A stretch of 64,000 bases of DNA, taken from Eriocheir sinensis (Eukaryota; Arthropoda; Malacostraca; Decapoda; Varunidae). Of the stretch, positions 1 through 15,340 are shown one piece after another (positions within the stretch are counted from its first letter, which is position 1; every line of letters starts with the position of its first letter). Location of the stretch: NCBI RefSeq assembly GCF_024679095.1, contig NW_026111831.1:1655786-1719785 (forward strand), in the 5' to 3' direction. Made by a program: the position numbers and the translations under genes. The notes below the pieces were generated by a model, which searched no databases, was not told the DNA's origin, and was given only the letters and a program-made list of their open reading frames with translations.

Positions 1-788
1 TTTGATACAGATTTACATTATTTTATGTATTTTGTATGTACATCTCAATTCAAATTTAGCTTATTTTAGCTGTATTTTGTATATATATTTTAATATAAAT
101 TTACCTTATTTTATGTGTATTTTGTACATGTATTTCATTACAAATTTAACTTATTTTATATTTATTTTGTATGTGTATTTTGTACATATATATTTATACA
201 TTATACATTCTTTTATTGATATTTTGTTTATTTATTTTGTTTCGAATTTATATTATTTTATGTGTATTTTGTTTACATTTTTTAATACATATTTACCTAA
301 TTTTATGTATATTTTGTATATATATTTTTATAGAAATCTACGTTACTTTATGTGTATTCGTATATATATTTTGAAACAAATTTACATTGTTTTATATAGA
401 TTTTTGCATATCTCTTTCAATAGAAGTTTACCTTATTGTATGTGCATTTTGTATATTTATTTCAATACAAGTTTAAATATTTTATGTGTATTTTGGTATA
501 TATATTTTTATAAGAAATGCGCTATTTGATGGGAATTTTGCATCCTTATTTTCATACAAATTTACATTATTTTATTAATATTCGGTGTATTTATTTTGAT
601 ACGATTTTACATTATTCTATTTGAATTTTGCATATATTTTTTTTATACATATTTATATTATTTAATGTGTATATTGCATATATATTTCATACAAATTTAT
701 TATCTATTATTTTTTTTCATACAAATACACATACTTTTCATGATATTTTGTTTATTTATTTTGACACGAATTTACATTACTTAATATG

Positions 789-993
<205 letters not shown>

Positions 994-1336
994 CGTATTT
1001 ACATAATTTCATGTGTATTTTGTATATATATATTTCTATAGAAATCTACGTTATTTTATGTGTATTCGTATATATATTTTGAAACAAATTTACACTGTTT
1101 TATTTGTACTTTGCGTTTTTTTTTTCAATACAAATTTACCTTATTGTATGTGTGCATTTTGCATATTAATTTTAATACAAATTTAATTAGTCTGTGTATT
1201 TTTGTATATATATTTAAAAAAAAATATATGCTTTATCTTATGGGTATTTTGCATCTTTATTTTCATACAAATTTACATTATTTTATTGATATTCTGTGTA
1301 CTTATTTTGATACGATTTTACATTATTCCATGTGTA

Positions 1337-1366
1337 ACAAAAATAAATACAGAATACATAAAAATG
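1337..1366 (-). repeat. 30-bp reversed patch inside a forward monomer run
   Basis: AACAAAAATAAATACAGAAT and the following ACATAAAAA are A-rich-strand sequence inside forward monomers. The mirror copy is at 6700-6735. The same sequence forms the edge of a full orientation switch at 32300-32325. Confidence 0.8.
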
Positions 1367-3469
1367 TATTTTGTATATTTATATTTATCCAAATACACAT
1401 TCTTTTATTGGTATTTTGTTTATTTATTTTAAATCGAATTTACATTATTTTATGTGTATTTTGTATACATTTTTTTATACGTATTTACTTAATTTTATGT
1501 GTATTTTGTATATATATTTTATAGAAATCTACGTTTTATATTTGTATGCGTATATATATTTTCAAACAAATTTACATTGTTTTATATGTATTTTTGCATA
1601 TCTCTTTCAATACAACTTTACCTTTTTGTATATGCATTTTGTATATTTATTTCAATACAAATTTAAATATTTTATGTGTATTTTGGTATATATTTTATAA
1701 GAAATGCGCTATTTTATGGGAATTTTGCATCTTTATTTTCATACAAATTTACATTATTTTATTAATATTCGGTGTATTTATTTTGATACGATTTTACATT
1801 ATTCTATTTGTTTTTTGTATATACTTTTTATACATATTTACATTATTTAATGTGTATCTTGCATATATATTTTATACAAATTTATTATCCATTATCTATT
1901 TTCATACAAATACACATTCTTTTCATGATATTTTGTTTATTTATTTTGACACGAATTTACATTATTTGATATGTATTTTGTATATATATTTTTATACGTA
2001 TTTACATAATTTCATATGTATTTTGTATATATATTTCTATAGAAATCTACTTTATTTTATGTGTATTCGTATATATATTTTGAAACAAATTTGCATTGTT
2101 TGATATGTATTTCTGAATATGTCTTTTAATACAAATTTACCTTACTGTATATGCATTTTGTATATTTATTTCAATACAAATTTAAATATTTTATGTGTAT
2201 TTTGGTATATATATTTTTATAAAAAATGCAATAATTTTTGAGAATTTTGCATCTTTATTTTCATACAAATTTACATTATTTTATTGATATTCTGTGTATT
2301 TATTTTGATACGATTTTACATTATTCTATTTGTTTTTTGTATATATTTTTTTATACACATTTACATTATTTAATGTGTATCTTGCATATATATTTTATAC
2401 AAATTTACGTTATTTTAAGTGTATTTGTTTATATATTTTAATTCAAATTTACATTTATTTTAATTCGAAATTACATTATTTTATGTGTATTTTGTATACA
2501 TTTTTTTATACGTATTTACTTAATTTTATGTGTATTTTTTATATATATTTTTATAGAAATCTACTTTATTTAATGTGTGTTCGTATATATATTTTGAAAT
2601 AAATTTACATTGTTTTATATGTATTTTGCATATCTATTTCAATACAAATTTACCTTATTGTATGTGTTTTTTGTATATTTATTTTAATACAAATTTAATT
2701 TTTTGATGTGTATTTTGGTAAATATTTTTTTATAAATAAAAAAATGCGTTATTTTATGGGTATTTTCCTTCTTTATTGTCAAACAAATTTACATTATTTT
2801 ATTAATATTCTGTGTATTTATTTTGATACGATTTTACATTATTCTATTTGTGTTTTATACATATTTTTTATTCAAATTTACGTTATTTTAAGTGTATTTG
2901 CTTATGTATTTTCATTCAAATTTACATTATTTTATGTTTATTTTGTGTATGTATTTCAATACAAATTTACCTAATTTTATGTGTATTTTGTATATTTATT
3001 TTCATACAAATTTAAAATATTTTTGTGTATTTTTGTATATAGTTTGATACAAATTGAGGTTATTTTATGTGTATTTTGTATATCTATTTTCATACAAATA
3101 CACATTCTTTTATTGATATTTTGTTTATTTATTTTGACGCGAATTTACATTATTTAATGTGTATTTTGTATATATATTTTTATACGTATTTACATCATTT
3201 CATGTGTATTTTGTATAGTTTTAAACAAATTTATATTATTTAATGTGTATTTTGTATATATATATTTATACAAATACACATTCTTTTATTGGTATTTTGT
3301 TTATTTATTTTGATACTCATTTACATTTTTTTATGTGTATTTTGTATACATTTTTTATACGTATTTACTTAATTTTATGTGTATTTTGTATATATATTTT
3401 TAAAGCAATCTACCTTATTTCATGTGTATTCGTATATATATTTTGAAACAAATTTACATTGTTTATATG

Positions 3470-3545
3470 TATAATTAAACTTGTATTAAAATTAATATAC
3501 AAAATGCGTATATAATTAGGTAAATTTGTATTGAAAAAATATGCA
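3470..3545 (-). repeat. Short reversed patch
   Basis: About 75 bp of A-rich-strand monomer (running into GTAAATTTGTATTGAAAAAA) lies between two forward blocks. Its right edge is the recurrent junction GCAACATACACGTTTACT at about 3543-3560. The patch matches the A-rich sequence left of the same junction near 30.8, 52.0 and 59.7 kb, so it is probably the remnant of a longer reversed block. Confidence 0.8.
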
Positions 3546-4045
3546 ACATACACGTTTACTCATACAAATTTATATTATTTTATTGGTATTTTGTTTATTT
3601 ATTTTGATACGAATTTCATGATTATATGTGTTTTTTGTACATATTTTTTTATACGTATTTACATTATTTAATGTGTATTTTGTTTATATATTTTCATACA
3701 AATTTACGTTATTATATGTGTATTTGTATAAATATTTTGATACAAATTTACTTTATTTCATGTATTTTGTATATATATTTCAATTCAAATTTAGCTTATT
3801 TTGTGTGTATTTTGTATATATTTTCATACAAATTTAATTACTTCTGTGTATTTTTGTATATAGTTTTATATAAATTTACGTTATTTTATGTGTACTTTGT
3901 ATATTTATATTTATACAAATACACATTCTTTTATTGGTATTTTGTTTATTTATTTTGATACGAATTTACATTATTTTATGTGTATTTTGTATACATTTTT
4001 TTATACGTATTTACTTCATTTTATTTGTATTTTGTATATATATTT
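3545..4045 (+). repeat. Forward monomer block 2
   Basis: About 500 bp of forward monomers. It matches 30.87-31.38 kb, 52.07-52.49 kb and 59.71-60.13 kb directly, and 8.24-8.66 kb and 44.88-45.29 kb in inverse. It ends in a perfect intramonomer dyad centred near 4042 (TTTGTATA at 4031-4038, TATACAAA at 4047-4054), where orientation flips. Confidence 0.85.
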
Positions 4046-4054
4046 TTATACAAA
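4031..4054. repeat. Perfect intramonomer dyad at an orientation switch
   Basis: TTTGTATA, 8-bp centre TATATTTT, then TATACAAA: perfect 8-bp arms. The same dyad is present, perfect or nearly so, in many monomers on both strands. At this copy the forward block ends and reversed monomers (ATACAGCTAAAATAAGC) begin straight after it. Confidence 0.9.
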
Positions 4055-4589
4055 ATACAGCTAAAATAAGCTAAATTTGAATTGAAATGTACATACAAAA
4101 TACATAAAATAATGTAAATCTGTATCAAAATATTTATACAAATACATATAATAACGTAGATTTGTTTAAAAATATATAAACAATATATACATTAAGTAAT
4201 GTAAATACGTATAAAAAATATGTACAAAATATACATATAATCATGTAATTCGTATCAAAATAAATAAACAAAATAGCAATAAAATAATATAAAATTTGTA
4301 TGAGAAAACATATACAAATAACGCAAATTCCTATAAAAATATATGTACAAAAATGCACATAAAATAAAGTAAATTTGCAAAAAAATATATATACAAAACA
4401 CACACTAAATAATGTAAATGCGTACATAAAATAACCTAAATTTGTATAAAACTATATACAAAAATACACAAAAATAATTTTAATTTGTTTGAAAAGAAAT
4501 ATACAAAATACACCTGAAATTAGGTAATTTATATTGAAATACATACCCAAAATACACATCAAATAATGTAAATTTGAAAGAAAATATAT

Positions 4590-5640
4590 AAACAAATACA
4601 CTTAAAATAACGTAAATTTGTATAAAATATATATGCAAGATACACATTAAATAATGTAAATGTGTATAAAAAATATATATACAAAAAACAAATAGAATAA
4701 TGTAAAATCGTATCAAAATAAATACACAGAATACCAATAAAATAATGTAAATTTGTATAAAAATAAAGATGCAAAATTCCCAAAAATTATCGCATTTTTT
4801 ATAAAAATATATTTACCAAAATACACATAAAATATTTAAATTTGTATTGAAATAAATATACAAAATGCATATACAGAAAGGTAAATTTGTATTGAAAGAG
4901 ATATTCAAAAATACATATAAAACAATGTAAATTTGTTTCAAAATATATATACGAATACATATAAAATAAAGTAGATTTCTATAGAAATATATATACAAAA
5001 TACATATGAAATAATGTAAATACGTATAAAAATATATATACAAAATACATATCAAATAATATAAATTCGTGTCAAGATAAATAAACAAAATATCATGAAA
5101 AGAATGTGTATTTGTATGAAAATAGATAATAGATAATAAATTTGTATAAAATATAAATGCAAGATACACATTAAATAATGTAAATATGTATAAAAAAGTA
5201 TATACAAAAAACAAATAGAATAATGTAACATCGTATCAAAATAAATACACCAAATATTAATAAAATAATGTAAATTTGTATGAAAATAAAGATGCAAAAT
5301 TCCCATAAAATAGCGCATTTCTTATAAAAATATATATACCAAAATACACATAAAATATTTAAATTTCCATTGAAATAAATATACAAAATGCACATACAAT
5401 AAGGTAAATTTGTATTGAAAGAGATATGCAAAAATACATATAAAAAAATGTAAATTTGTTTCAAAATATATATACGAATACAAATAAAAAAACGTAGATT
5501 TCTATATAAATATATATACAAAATACACATAAAATTAAGTAAATACGTATAAAAAAATGTATACAAAATACACATAAAATAATGTAATTTCGAATTAAAA
5601 TAAATGTAAATTTGAATTAAAATATATAAACAAATACACT
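4590..5640 (-). repeat. 1,037-bp tandem duplication, copy 2
   Basis: Equivalent landmarks repeat exactly 1,037 bp apart: 6355 and 5318, 6251 and 5214, 5820 and 4783. That is about 23 monomers, or two ~520-bp higher-order repeats. The join is a hybrid monomer near 5590-5630 (TTCGAATTAAAATAAATGTA). Confidence 0.85.
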
Positions 5641-6693
5641 TAAAATAACGTAAATTTGTATAAAATATATATGCAAGATACACATTAAATAATGTAAATG
5701 TGTATAAAAAAATATATACAAAAAACAAATAGAATAATGTAAAATCGTATCAAAATAAATACACAGAATATCAATAAAATAATGTAAATTTGTATGAAAA
5801 TAAAGATGCAAAATTCCCAAAAATTATTGCATTTTTTATAAAAATATATATACCAAAATACACATAAAATATTTAAATTTGTATTGAAATAAATATACAA
5901 AATGCATATACAGTAAGGTAAATTTGTATTAAAAGACATATTCAGAAATACATATAAAACAATGCAAATTTGTTTCAAAATATATATACGAATACACATA
6001 AAATAAAGTAGATTTCTATAGAAATATATATACAAAATACATATGAAATTATGTAAATACGTATAAAAATATATATACAAAATACATATCAAATAATGTA
6101 AATTCGTGTCAAAATAAATAAACAAAATATCATGAAAAGAATGTGTATTTGTATGAAAATAGATAATGGATAATAAATTTGTATAAAATATATATGCAAG
6201 ATACACATTAAATAATGTAAATATGTATAAAAAAGTATATACAAAAAACAAATAGAATAATGTAAAATCGTATCAAAATAAATACACCGAATATTAATAA
6301 AATAATGTAAATTTGTATGAAAATAAAGATGCAAAATTCCCATAAAATAGCGCATTTCTTATAAAAATATATATACCAAAATACACATAAAATATTTAAA
6401 TTTGTATTGAAATAAATATACAAAATGCATATACAAAAAGGTAAAGTTGTATTGAAAGAGATATGCAAAAATACATATAAAACAATGTAAATTTGTTTGA
6501 AAATATATATACGCATACAAATATAAAAACGTAGATTTCTATAAAAATATATATACAAAATACACATAAAATTAAGTAAATACGTATAAAAAAATGTATA
6601 CAAAATACACATAAAATAATGTAAATTCGATTTAAAATAAATAAACAAAATACCAATAAAAGAATGTGTATTTGGATAAATATAAATATACAA
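5640..6693 (-). repeat. 1,037-bp tandem duplication, copy 1
   Basis: Partner of 4590-5640. The same hybrid monomer occurs in mirror position near 2440-2475 in the left palindrome arm, so this duplication predates the palindrome. Confidence 0.85.
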
Positions 6694-7070
6694 AATACAT
6701 TTTTATGTATTCTGTATTTATTTTTGTTACACATGGAATAATGTAAAATCGTATCAAAATAAGTACACAGAATATCAATAAAATAATGTAAATTTGTATG
6801 AAAATAAAGATGCAAAATACCCATAAGATAAAGCATATATTTTTTTTTAAATATATATACAAAAATACACATAGAATAATTAAATTTGTATTAAAATTAA
6901 TATGCAAAATGCACACATACAATAAGGTAAATTTGTATTGAAAAAAAAAACGCAAAGTACAAATAAAACAGTGTAAATTTGTTTCAAAATATATATACGA
7001 ATACACATAAAATAACGTAGATTTCTATAGAAATATATATACAAAATACACATGAAATTATGTAAATACG

Positions 7071-7241
<171 letters not shown>

Positions 7242-9566
7242 CATATTAAGTAATGTAAATTCGTGTCAAAATAAATAAACAAATTATCATGAAAAGTATG
7301 TGTATTTGTATGAAAAAAAATAATAGATAATAAATTTGTAAGAAATATATATGCAATATACACATTAAATAATAAAAATATGTATAAAAAAATATATGCA
7401 AAATTCAAATAGAATAATGTAAAATCGTATCAAAATAAATACACCGAATATTAATAAAATAATGTAAATTTGTATGAAAATAAAGATGCAAAATTCCCAT
7501 CAAATAGCGCATTTCTTATAAAAATATATATACCAAAATACACATAAAATATTTAAACTTGTATTGAAATAAATATACAAAATGCACATACAATAAGGTA
7601 AACTTCTATTGAAAGAGATATGCAAAAATACATATAAAACAATGTAAATTTGTTTCAAAATATATATACGAATACACATAAAGTAACGTAGATTTCTATA
7701 AAAATATATATACAAAATACACATAAAATTAGGTAAATACGTATTAAAAAATGTAAACAAAATACACATAAAATAATATAAATTCGAAACAAAATAAATA
7801 AACAAAATATCAATAAAAGAATGTGAATTTGTATAAATATATATGTACAAAATACACATACAAAATAAATATAAAATAAGTTAAATTTGTAATGAAATGT
7901 ATGTACAAAATACACATAAAATAAGGTAAATTTATATTAAAATATATATACAAAATACAGCTAAAATAAGCTAAATTTGAATTGAGATGTACATACAAAA
8001 TACATAAAATAATGTAAATCTGTATCAAAATATTTATACAAATACATATAATAACGTAGATTTGTTTAAAAATATATAAACAAAATAAACATTAAGTAAT
8101 GAAAATACGTATAAAAAATATGAACAAAATACATATATAATCATGTAATTCGTATCAAAATAAATAAACAAAATAGCAATAAAATAATGTAAATTTGTAT
8201 GAGAAAACATATACAAATACACATAAAATAATGTAAATTCGTATCAAAATAAATAAACAAAATACCAATGAAAGAATGTATATTTGTATAAATATAAATA
8301 TACAAAATACACATAAAATAACGTAAATTTATATAAAACTATATACAAAAATACACAGAAGTAATTAAATTTGTATGAAAATATATACAAAATACACACA
8401 AAATAAGCTAAATTTGAATTGAAATATATATACAAAATACATGAAATAAAGTAAATTTGTATCAAAATATTTATACAAATGCACATATAATAACGTAAAT
8501 TTGTATGAAAATATATAAACAAAATACACATTAAATAATGTAAATACGTATAAAAAAATGTGTACAAAATACACATATAATCATGTAATTCGTATCAAAA
8601 TAAATCAACAAAATACCAATAAAATAATATAAATTTGTATGAGTAAACGTGTATAAATATAAATGTACAAAATACACATAAAATAATGTAAATTTATATG
8701 AAAATATATATACAAATACACATAAAATACCATGAATTTGTATAAAATTATATATTCAAAATAAATATTAAATAATGTAAATGCGTATAAAAATATATAT
8801 AAAAAGTATATATAAAATAATGTAAATTCGTATCAATATAAATCAACAAAATACCAATAAAATAATATATATTTGAATGAAAATAGATTTACAAAATACA
8901 CATAACATAACTAAAATTTGTATTGAAATATATACAAAAATACATATAAATAATTTGAGTTTGTATGAAAATAGATATTCAAAATACTTGTATTGAAATA
9001 GATATGCAAAATACATATAAAACAATGTAAATTTGTTTCAAAATATATATACGAATACAGATAAAATAACGTTGATTTCTATAAAAATATATACAAAATA
9101 CACATAAAATACACATACAAAATAAACATAAAATAAGGTAAATTTGTAATGAAATATATGTAGAAAATACACATAAAATAATGTAAATTTATATGAAATA
9201 TATATACAAAATACAGCTAAAATAAGCTAAATTTGAATTGAAATGTACATACAAAATACATAAAATAATGTAAATCTGTATCAAAATATTTATACAACTA
9301 CATATAATAACGTAGATTTGTTTAAAAATATATAAACAAAATACACATTAAGTAATGTAAATACGTATAAAAAATATGTACAAAATACACATATAATCAT
9401 GTAATTCGTATCAAAATACATAAACAAAATAGCAATAAAATAATGAATACAAAAAACATATAAAAGTCGTATCAAAATAAATAAACAAAATACCAGTAAA
9501 AGAAAGTGTATTTGTATAAATATAAATATACAAAATACACATAAAATATCGTAAATTTGTATAAAA

Positions 9567-11418
9567 CTATATACAAAAATACACAGAAGTTATTAAATTT
9601 GTATGAAAATATATATACAAAAAACAGCTAAAATAAGCTAAATTTGAATTGAAATGTACATACAAAATACATAAAATAATGTAAATCTGTATCAAAATAT
9701 TTATACAAATACATATAATAACGTAGATTTGTTTAAAAATATATAAACAAAATACACAATAAGTAATGTAAATACGTATAAAAAATATGTACAAAATACA
9801 CATATAATCATGTAATTCGTATCAAAATAAATAAACAAAATAGTAATAAAATAATGTAAATTTGTATGAGAAAACATATACAAATAACGCAAATTTCTAT
9901 AAAAATATATGTACAAAAATGCACATAAAATAAAGTAAATTTGCATAAAAACATATATACAAAACACACACTAAATAATGTAAATGCGTACATAAAATAA
10001 CCTAAATTTGTATAAAACTATATACAAAAATACACAAAAATAATTTAAATTTGTTTGAAAAGAAATACACAAAATACACATAAAATTATGTAAATTTTTA
10101 TTGAAATACATATACAAAATACACATCAAACAATGTAAATTTTAATGAAAATATATAAACAAATACACTTAAAATAACGTAAATTTGTATAAAATATATA
10201 TGCAAGATACACATTAAATAATGTAAATGTGTATAAAAAAATATATACAAAAAACAAATAGAATAATGGAAAATCGTATCAAAATAAATACACAGAATAT
10301 CAATAAAATAATGTAAATTTGTATGAAAATAAAGATGCAAAATTCACTAAAATTATCGCATTTTTTATAAAAATATATATACCAAAATACACATAAAATA
10401 TTTAAATTTGTATTGAAATAAGTATACAAAATGCATATACAGTAAGGTAAATTTGTATTGAAAGAGATATTCAAAAATACATATAAAACAATGTAAATTT
10501 GTTTCAAAATATATATACGAATACACATAAAATAAAGTAGGTTTCTAAAGAAATATATATACAAAATACATATGAAATTATGTAAATACGTATAAAAATA
10601 TATATTCAAAATACGTATCAAATAATGTAAATTCGTGTCAAAATAAATAAACAAAATATCATGAAAAGAATGTGTATTTGTATGAAAATAGATAATAGAT
10701 AATAAATTTGTATAAAATATATATGCAAGATACACATTAAATAATGTACATATGTATAAAAAAGTATATACAAAAAACAAATAGAATATTGTAAAATCGT
10801 ATCAAAATAAATACACCGAATATTAATAAAATAATGTAAATTTGTATGAAAATAAAGATGCGAAATTCCCATAAAATAGCGCATTTCTTATAAAAATATA
10901 TATACCAAAATACACATAAAATATTTAAATTTGTATTGAAATAAATATACAAAATGCACATACAATAAGGTAAATTTGTATTGAAAGAGATATGCAAAAA
11001 TACATATAAAACAATGTAAATTTGTTTCAAAATATATATACGAATACAAATAAACAACCGTAGATTTCTATAAAAATAAGTATACAAAATACACATAAGA
11101 TTAAGTAAATACGTATAAAAAAATGTATACAAAATACACATAAAATAATGTAAATTCGAATTAAAATAAATAAACAAGATACCAATAAAAGAATGTGTAT
11201 TTGGATAAATGTAAATATACAAAATACACATACAAAATAAACATAAAATAAGGTAGATTTGTAATAAAATATATATACAAAATACACATAAAATAATGTA
11301 AATTTATATGAAATTTAACATATATACAAATACACATAAAATACCATGAATTTGTATAAAAATATATATTCAAAATAAATATTAAATAATGTATAAGCGT
11401 ATAAAAATATATATACAA
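9567..11418 (-). repeat. Module M, copy 1 (1.86 kb)
   Basis: About 41 monomers in a fixed order. Inverse of 45822-47676 (coordinate sums 57240-57243 throughout) and direct match to 28487-30338 (offset 18,920 at both ends). On the minus strand it is preceded by module N with a fused monomer near 11430. Confidence 0.85.
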
Positions 11419-11429
11419 AGTACATATAA

Positions 11430-12500
11430 AATGAAAATTAAGAGGCTAAATACTCATAAAATAACGCATTTTTTATAAAATTATTGATACCAAAATACAC
11501 ATAAAATATTTGAACTTGTATTAAAATAAATATACAAAATGCACATACAATAAGGTAAATTTGTATTGAAATAGATATGCAAAATACATATAAAATAATG
11601 TAAATTTGTTTTAAAATATATATACGAATACTCATAAAATAACGTAGATTTCTATAAAAATACATATACAAAATACACATAAAATTAAATAAATACGTAT
11701 AAAAAAATGTATACAAAATACACATAAAATAATATAAATTCGTATAAATATAAATAAACAATATACCAATAAAAGAATGTGTATTTGTATAAATATAAAT
11801 ATACAAAATGCACATAAAATAACGTAAATTTATATAAAACTATATACATAAAATAACGCAAATTTCTATAAAAATATATGTACAAAAATGAACATTAAAT
11901 AAATTTGCATAAAAAAATATATACAAAACACACATTATATAATGTAAATGAGTATAAAAATATGTATACAAAATACCTATGAAATAATCTAAATTCGTAT
12001 CGAATTAAATTAAGAAATACCAATAAAATAATGTCATTTTGGATGAAAATATATATACAAAATACACATAAAATAACCTAAATACAAAATACAAATATAC
12101 ACATAAAATAATTTAAAATTGAATGAAATAAATATAAAAAATAAACATAAAATAAGGTAAATTTGTAATGAAATATATAAAAAAATACACATAAAATAAT
12201 ATAAATTGGTATGAAAATATATATACAAATACACATTAAATAACATGAATCTGTATAAAATTTGTATCAAAATATATACTTATACACACAATAAAATAAC
12301 GTAATTTTTTTTATGAAAATGTATATACAAAATACACATAAAATAATTTAAATACGTAGGAAAATATATATACAAAAAACATATAAAATAATGTAAATAT
12401 GTATGAAAATATATAAACAAATACACATAAAATAATGGAAATTGGATAAAATATATATACAAAATGAACATTAACTAATATAAATATGTATAAAAAAAAT
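11430..12500 (-). repeat. Module N, copy next to M copy 1
   Basis: Minus-strand order of variant monomers matches 52.5-53.53 kb and 60.15-61.17 kb (including the ones reading FKLFYVYICI and ALFYEYLAS in the open frame). It ends in the same fused monomer joining module M. More diverged than the other two N copies. Confidence 0.75.
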
Positions 12501-13399
12501 ATATACAAAAAACTCATAGAATAATGTTAAATCGTATCAAAATAAATAAAGAGAATATCAATAAAATAATGTAAATTTGTATGAAAATAAAGATGCAAAA
12601 TATCCATATAATAACGCATATTTGCATAAAAATATATATACAAAAATACACATAGATTAAATTTGTATTAAAATAGATATACAAAATGCACGAACAATAA
12701 AGTAAATTTGTATTGAAATAGATATGCAAAATACACATTAATAATGTAAATTTGTATCAAAATATATATACGAATACTCATAAAATAGAGTAAATTTCTA
12801 TGAAAATATACATACAAAATAGATATACAAAATACACATATAACTAGTTAAATTTGTATTTAAATACATGTACAAAAAACACATAAAATAATGTAGATTT
12901 GTATGAAATGAAAACAAATACATTTTATATAAAATATATATACAAAATACCCATAGAATAATGTAAAATCATATCAAAATAAATACACAGAATATCAATA
13001 AAATAATGTAAATTTGTATGAAAATAAAGTTGCAAAATACCCATAAAATAAAGCATATTTTTATAAAAATACATATACAAAAATACACATAGATTAATCA
13101 AATTTGTATTAAAATTAATATACAAAATGCACATACTATAAGGTAAATTTGTATTAAAAAAATATGCAAAATACACATAAAACAATGTAAATTTGTTTCA
13201 AAATATATATACGAATACACATAAAATAACGCAGATTTCTATAGAAATATATATACAAAATACTCTTGAAATAATGTAAATACGTATAAAATATATATAC
13301 AAAATACACATTAAATAATGTTAATTCGTGTCAAAATAAATAAACAAAATATGAAAAAGAATGTGTATTTGTATTAAACTAGTTTTATATAATACACAT

Positions 13400-15340
13400 A
13401 TAATAACCTAAATTTGTATAAAACTATAAACAAAAATACACAAAATAATTTAAACTTGTATGAAAATAAATATACAAAAACATATAAAATTAGGTAAATT
13501 TGTTTTGAAATACATGTACAAAATACATATAAATAATGTAAATTTGAATGAAAATATATAAATATATAGACTTAAAATAACGTAAATTTGCATCAAATAT
13601 ATATACAAAACACATTAAATAATGTAAATATGTATAAAAAATATATATATACAAAACACAAATAAAATAATGTAAAATCGTATAAAAATAAATACATAAA
13701 ATATTAATAAAATAATGTAAATTTGTATGAAAATTAAGATGCAAAATACCCATAAAATAACGCATTTTTTATAAAAATATATATACGAAAAAACATAAAA
13801 TATTTGATTTTGTATTAAAATAAATAGATATACAAAATACACATAAAATAAGCTAAATTTGAATTGAAATATATATACAAAATACATAAAATAATGTAAA
13901 TTTGTATCAAAATACTTATACAAATACATATAATAACGTAAATTTGTATAAATATATAAACAAAATACACATTAAATAATGTACACAAATAATCATGAAA
14001 TTCGTATCAAAATAAATAGACAAAATACCAATAAAATAATGTAAATTTCTATGAGAAAACATATACAAAATACACATAAATAACGCAAATATCAATAAAA
14101 ATATATATAATATAATATATTTTTATACATATTTAAATATTTAATGTATATTTTGTATATATATTTTATCCAAATTTACGTTATTTTATATGTATTTGTT
14201 TATATATTTTCATACAAATTTACATTATTTTATGTGAGTTTTGTATATGTATTTCAATACAAATTTGCCTAACTTTATGTGTATTTTGCATATCTATTTT
14301 CAAACAAATTTAAATTATTTTTGTGTTTTTGTATATATTTTTATACAAATTTTAGTTATTTTATTTGTTTTTTGTATATATTTTCCTACATATATACATT
14401 CTTTTATTGGAATTTTGTGTATTTAATTTTTTACGAATTTACATTATTTTATGTGTATTTTGTATATATATTTTTCTACGTATTTAAATTATTTTATGTG
14501 TATTTTATATATACATTTTCATAAAAATTTACGTTATTTTATTGTTTGTATTCGTATATATTTTGAAACAAATTTTATACAAATTCATGTTATTTTATGT
14601 GTATTTGTATATATATTTTCATACAAATTTATATTATTTTATGTATGTACATATATTTTATTACAAATTTACCTTATTTTATGTTTATTTTGAAAATTTA
14701 TTTCATTCAATTTAAATTATTTAATGTATATTTTGTATATGCATTTTGTATATTTATTTTATATTTATTTCATTCAATTGTAAATTATTTAATGTGTATA
14801 TTTGTATTTGTATTTAGGTTATTTTATGGGTATTTTGTATATATATTTTCATAAAATTACATTATTTTATTTTATTTTCTTAATTTATTTGATACGAATT
14901 TAGATTATTCTATAGGTATTTTGTATACATATTTTATACTCATTTACATTATCTAAAGTGTTTTTGTATATATATTTTTATGCAAATTTATTTTATGTTC
15001 ATTTTGTACATATATTTTATAGAAATTTGCGTTATTTTATGTATATAGTTTTATATAAATTTACGTTATTTTATGTGTATTTGTATATTTATATTTATAC
15101 AAATACACATATTTTAATGGAATATTGTTTATTTACATTTATACGAGTTTACATTATTTTATGTGTATTTTGTATTTTTTTATTCGTATTTAATTAATAT
15201 TATGTGTATTTTGTATATGTATTTATATAGAAATCTACGTTATTTTATGTGTATTTGTATATATATTTTGAAACAAATTTACATTATTTTATATGTATTT
15301 TTATATCTATTTATACAAATTTATTTTATTTATGTGTATT
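13400..15340. repeat. Segmental duplicate, copy 1
   Basis: Spans the switch near 14.1 kb, (-) to (+). Matches 22.97-25.03 kb with offsets of 9,565-9,613 bp. The shared dyad at the switch shows that inversion came before duplication. Confidence 0.82.
14088..14132. repeat. A/T dyad at the 14.1-kb orientation switch
   Basis: ATAAAAATATATATAATATA is followed by its near complement ending TATTTTTATACAT. Reversed monomers lie to the left and forward ones to the right. The same junction occurs at about 23695-23738. Confidence 0.85.

Noticed and set aside
690..740. TATC-type microsatellite in the ATTATCTATTATC variant monomer (also near 1885, 6155, 46545 and 61890)
   Set aside because: Only two or three imperfect units, a fixed feature of one higher-order-repeat monomer rather than an expanding repeat.
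2930..2940. Exact match to the budding-yeast origin consensus (TTTTATGTTTA), with similar matches elsewhere, for example near 14682 and 24296
   Set aside because: An 11-bp A/T motif is expected many times in such DNA, and the motif is only meaningful in that yeast lineage. No other origin evidence.
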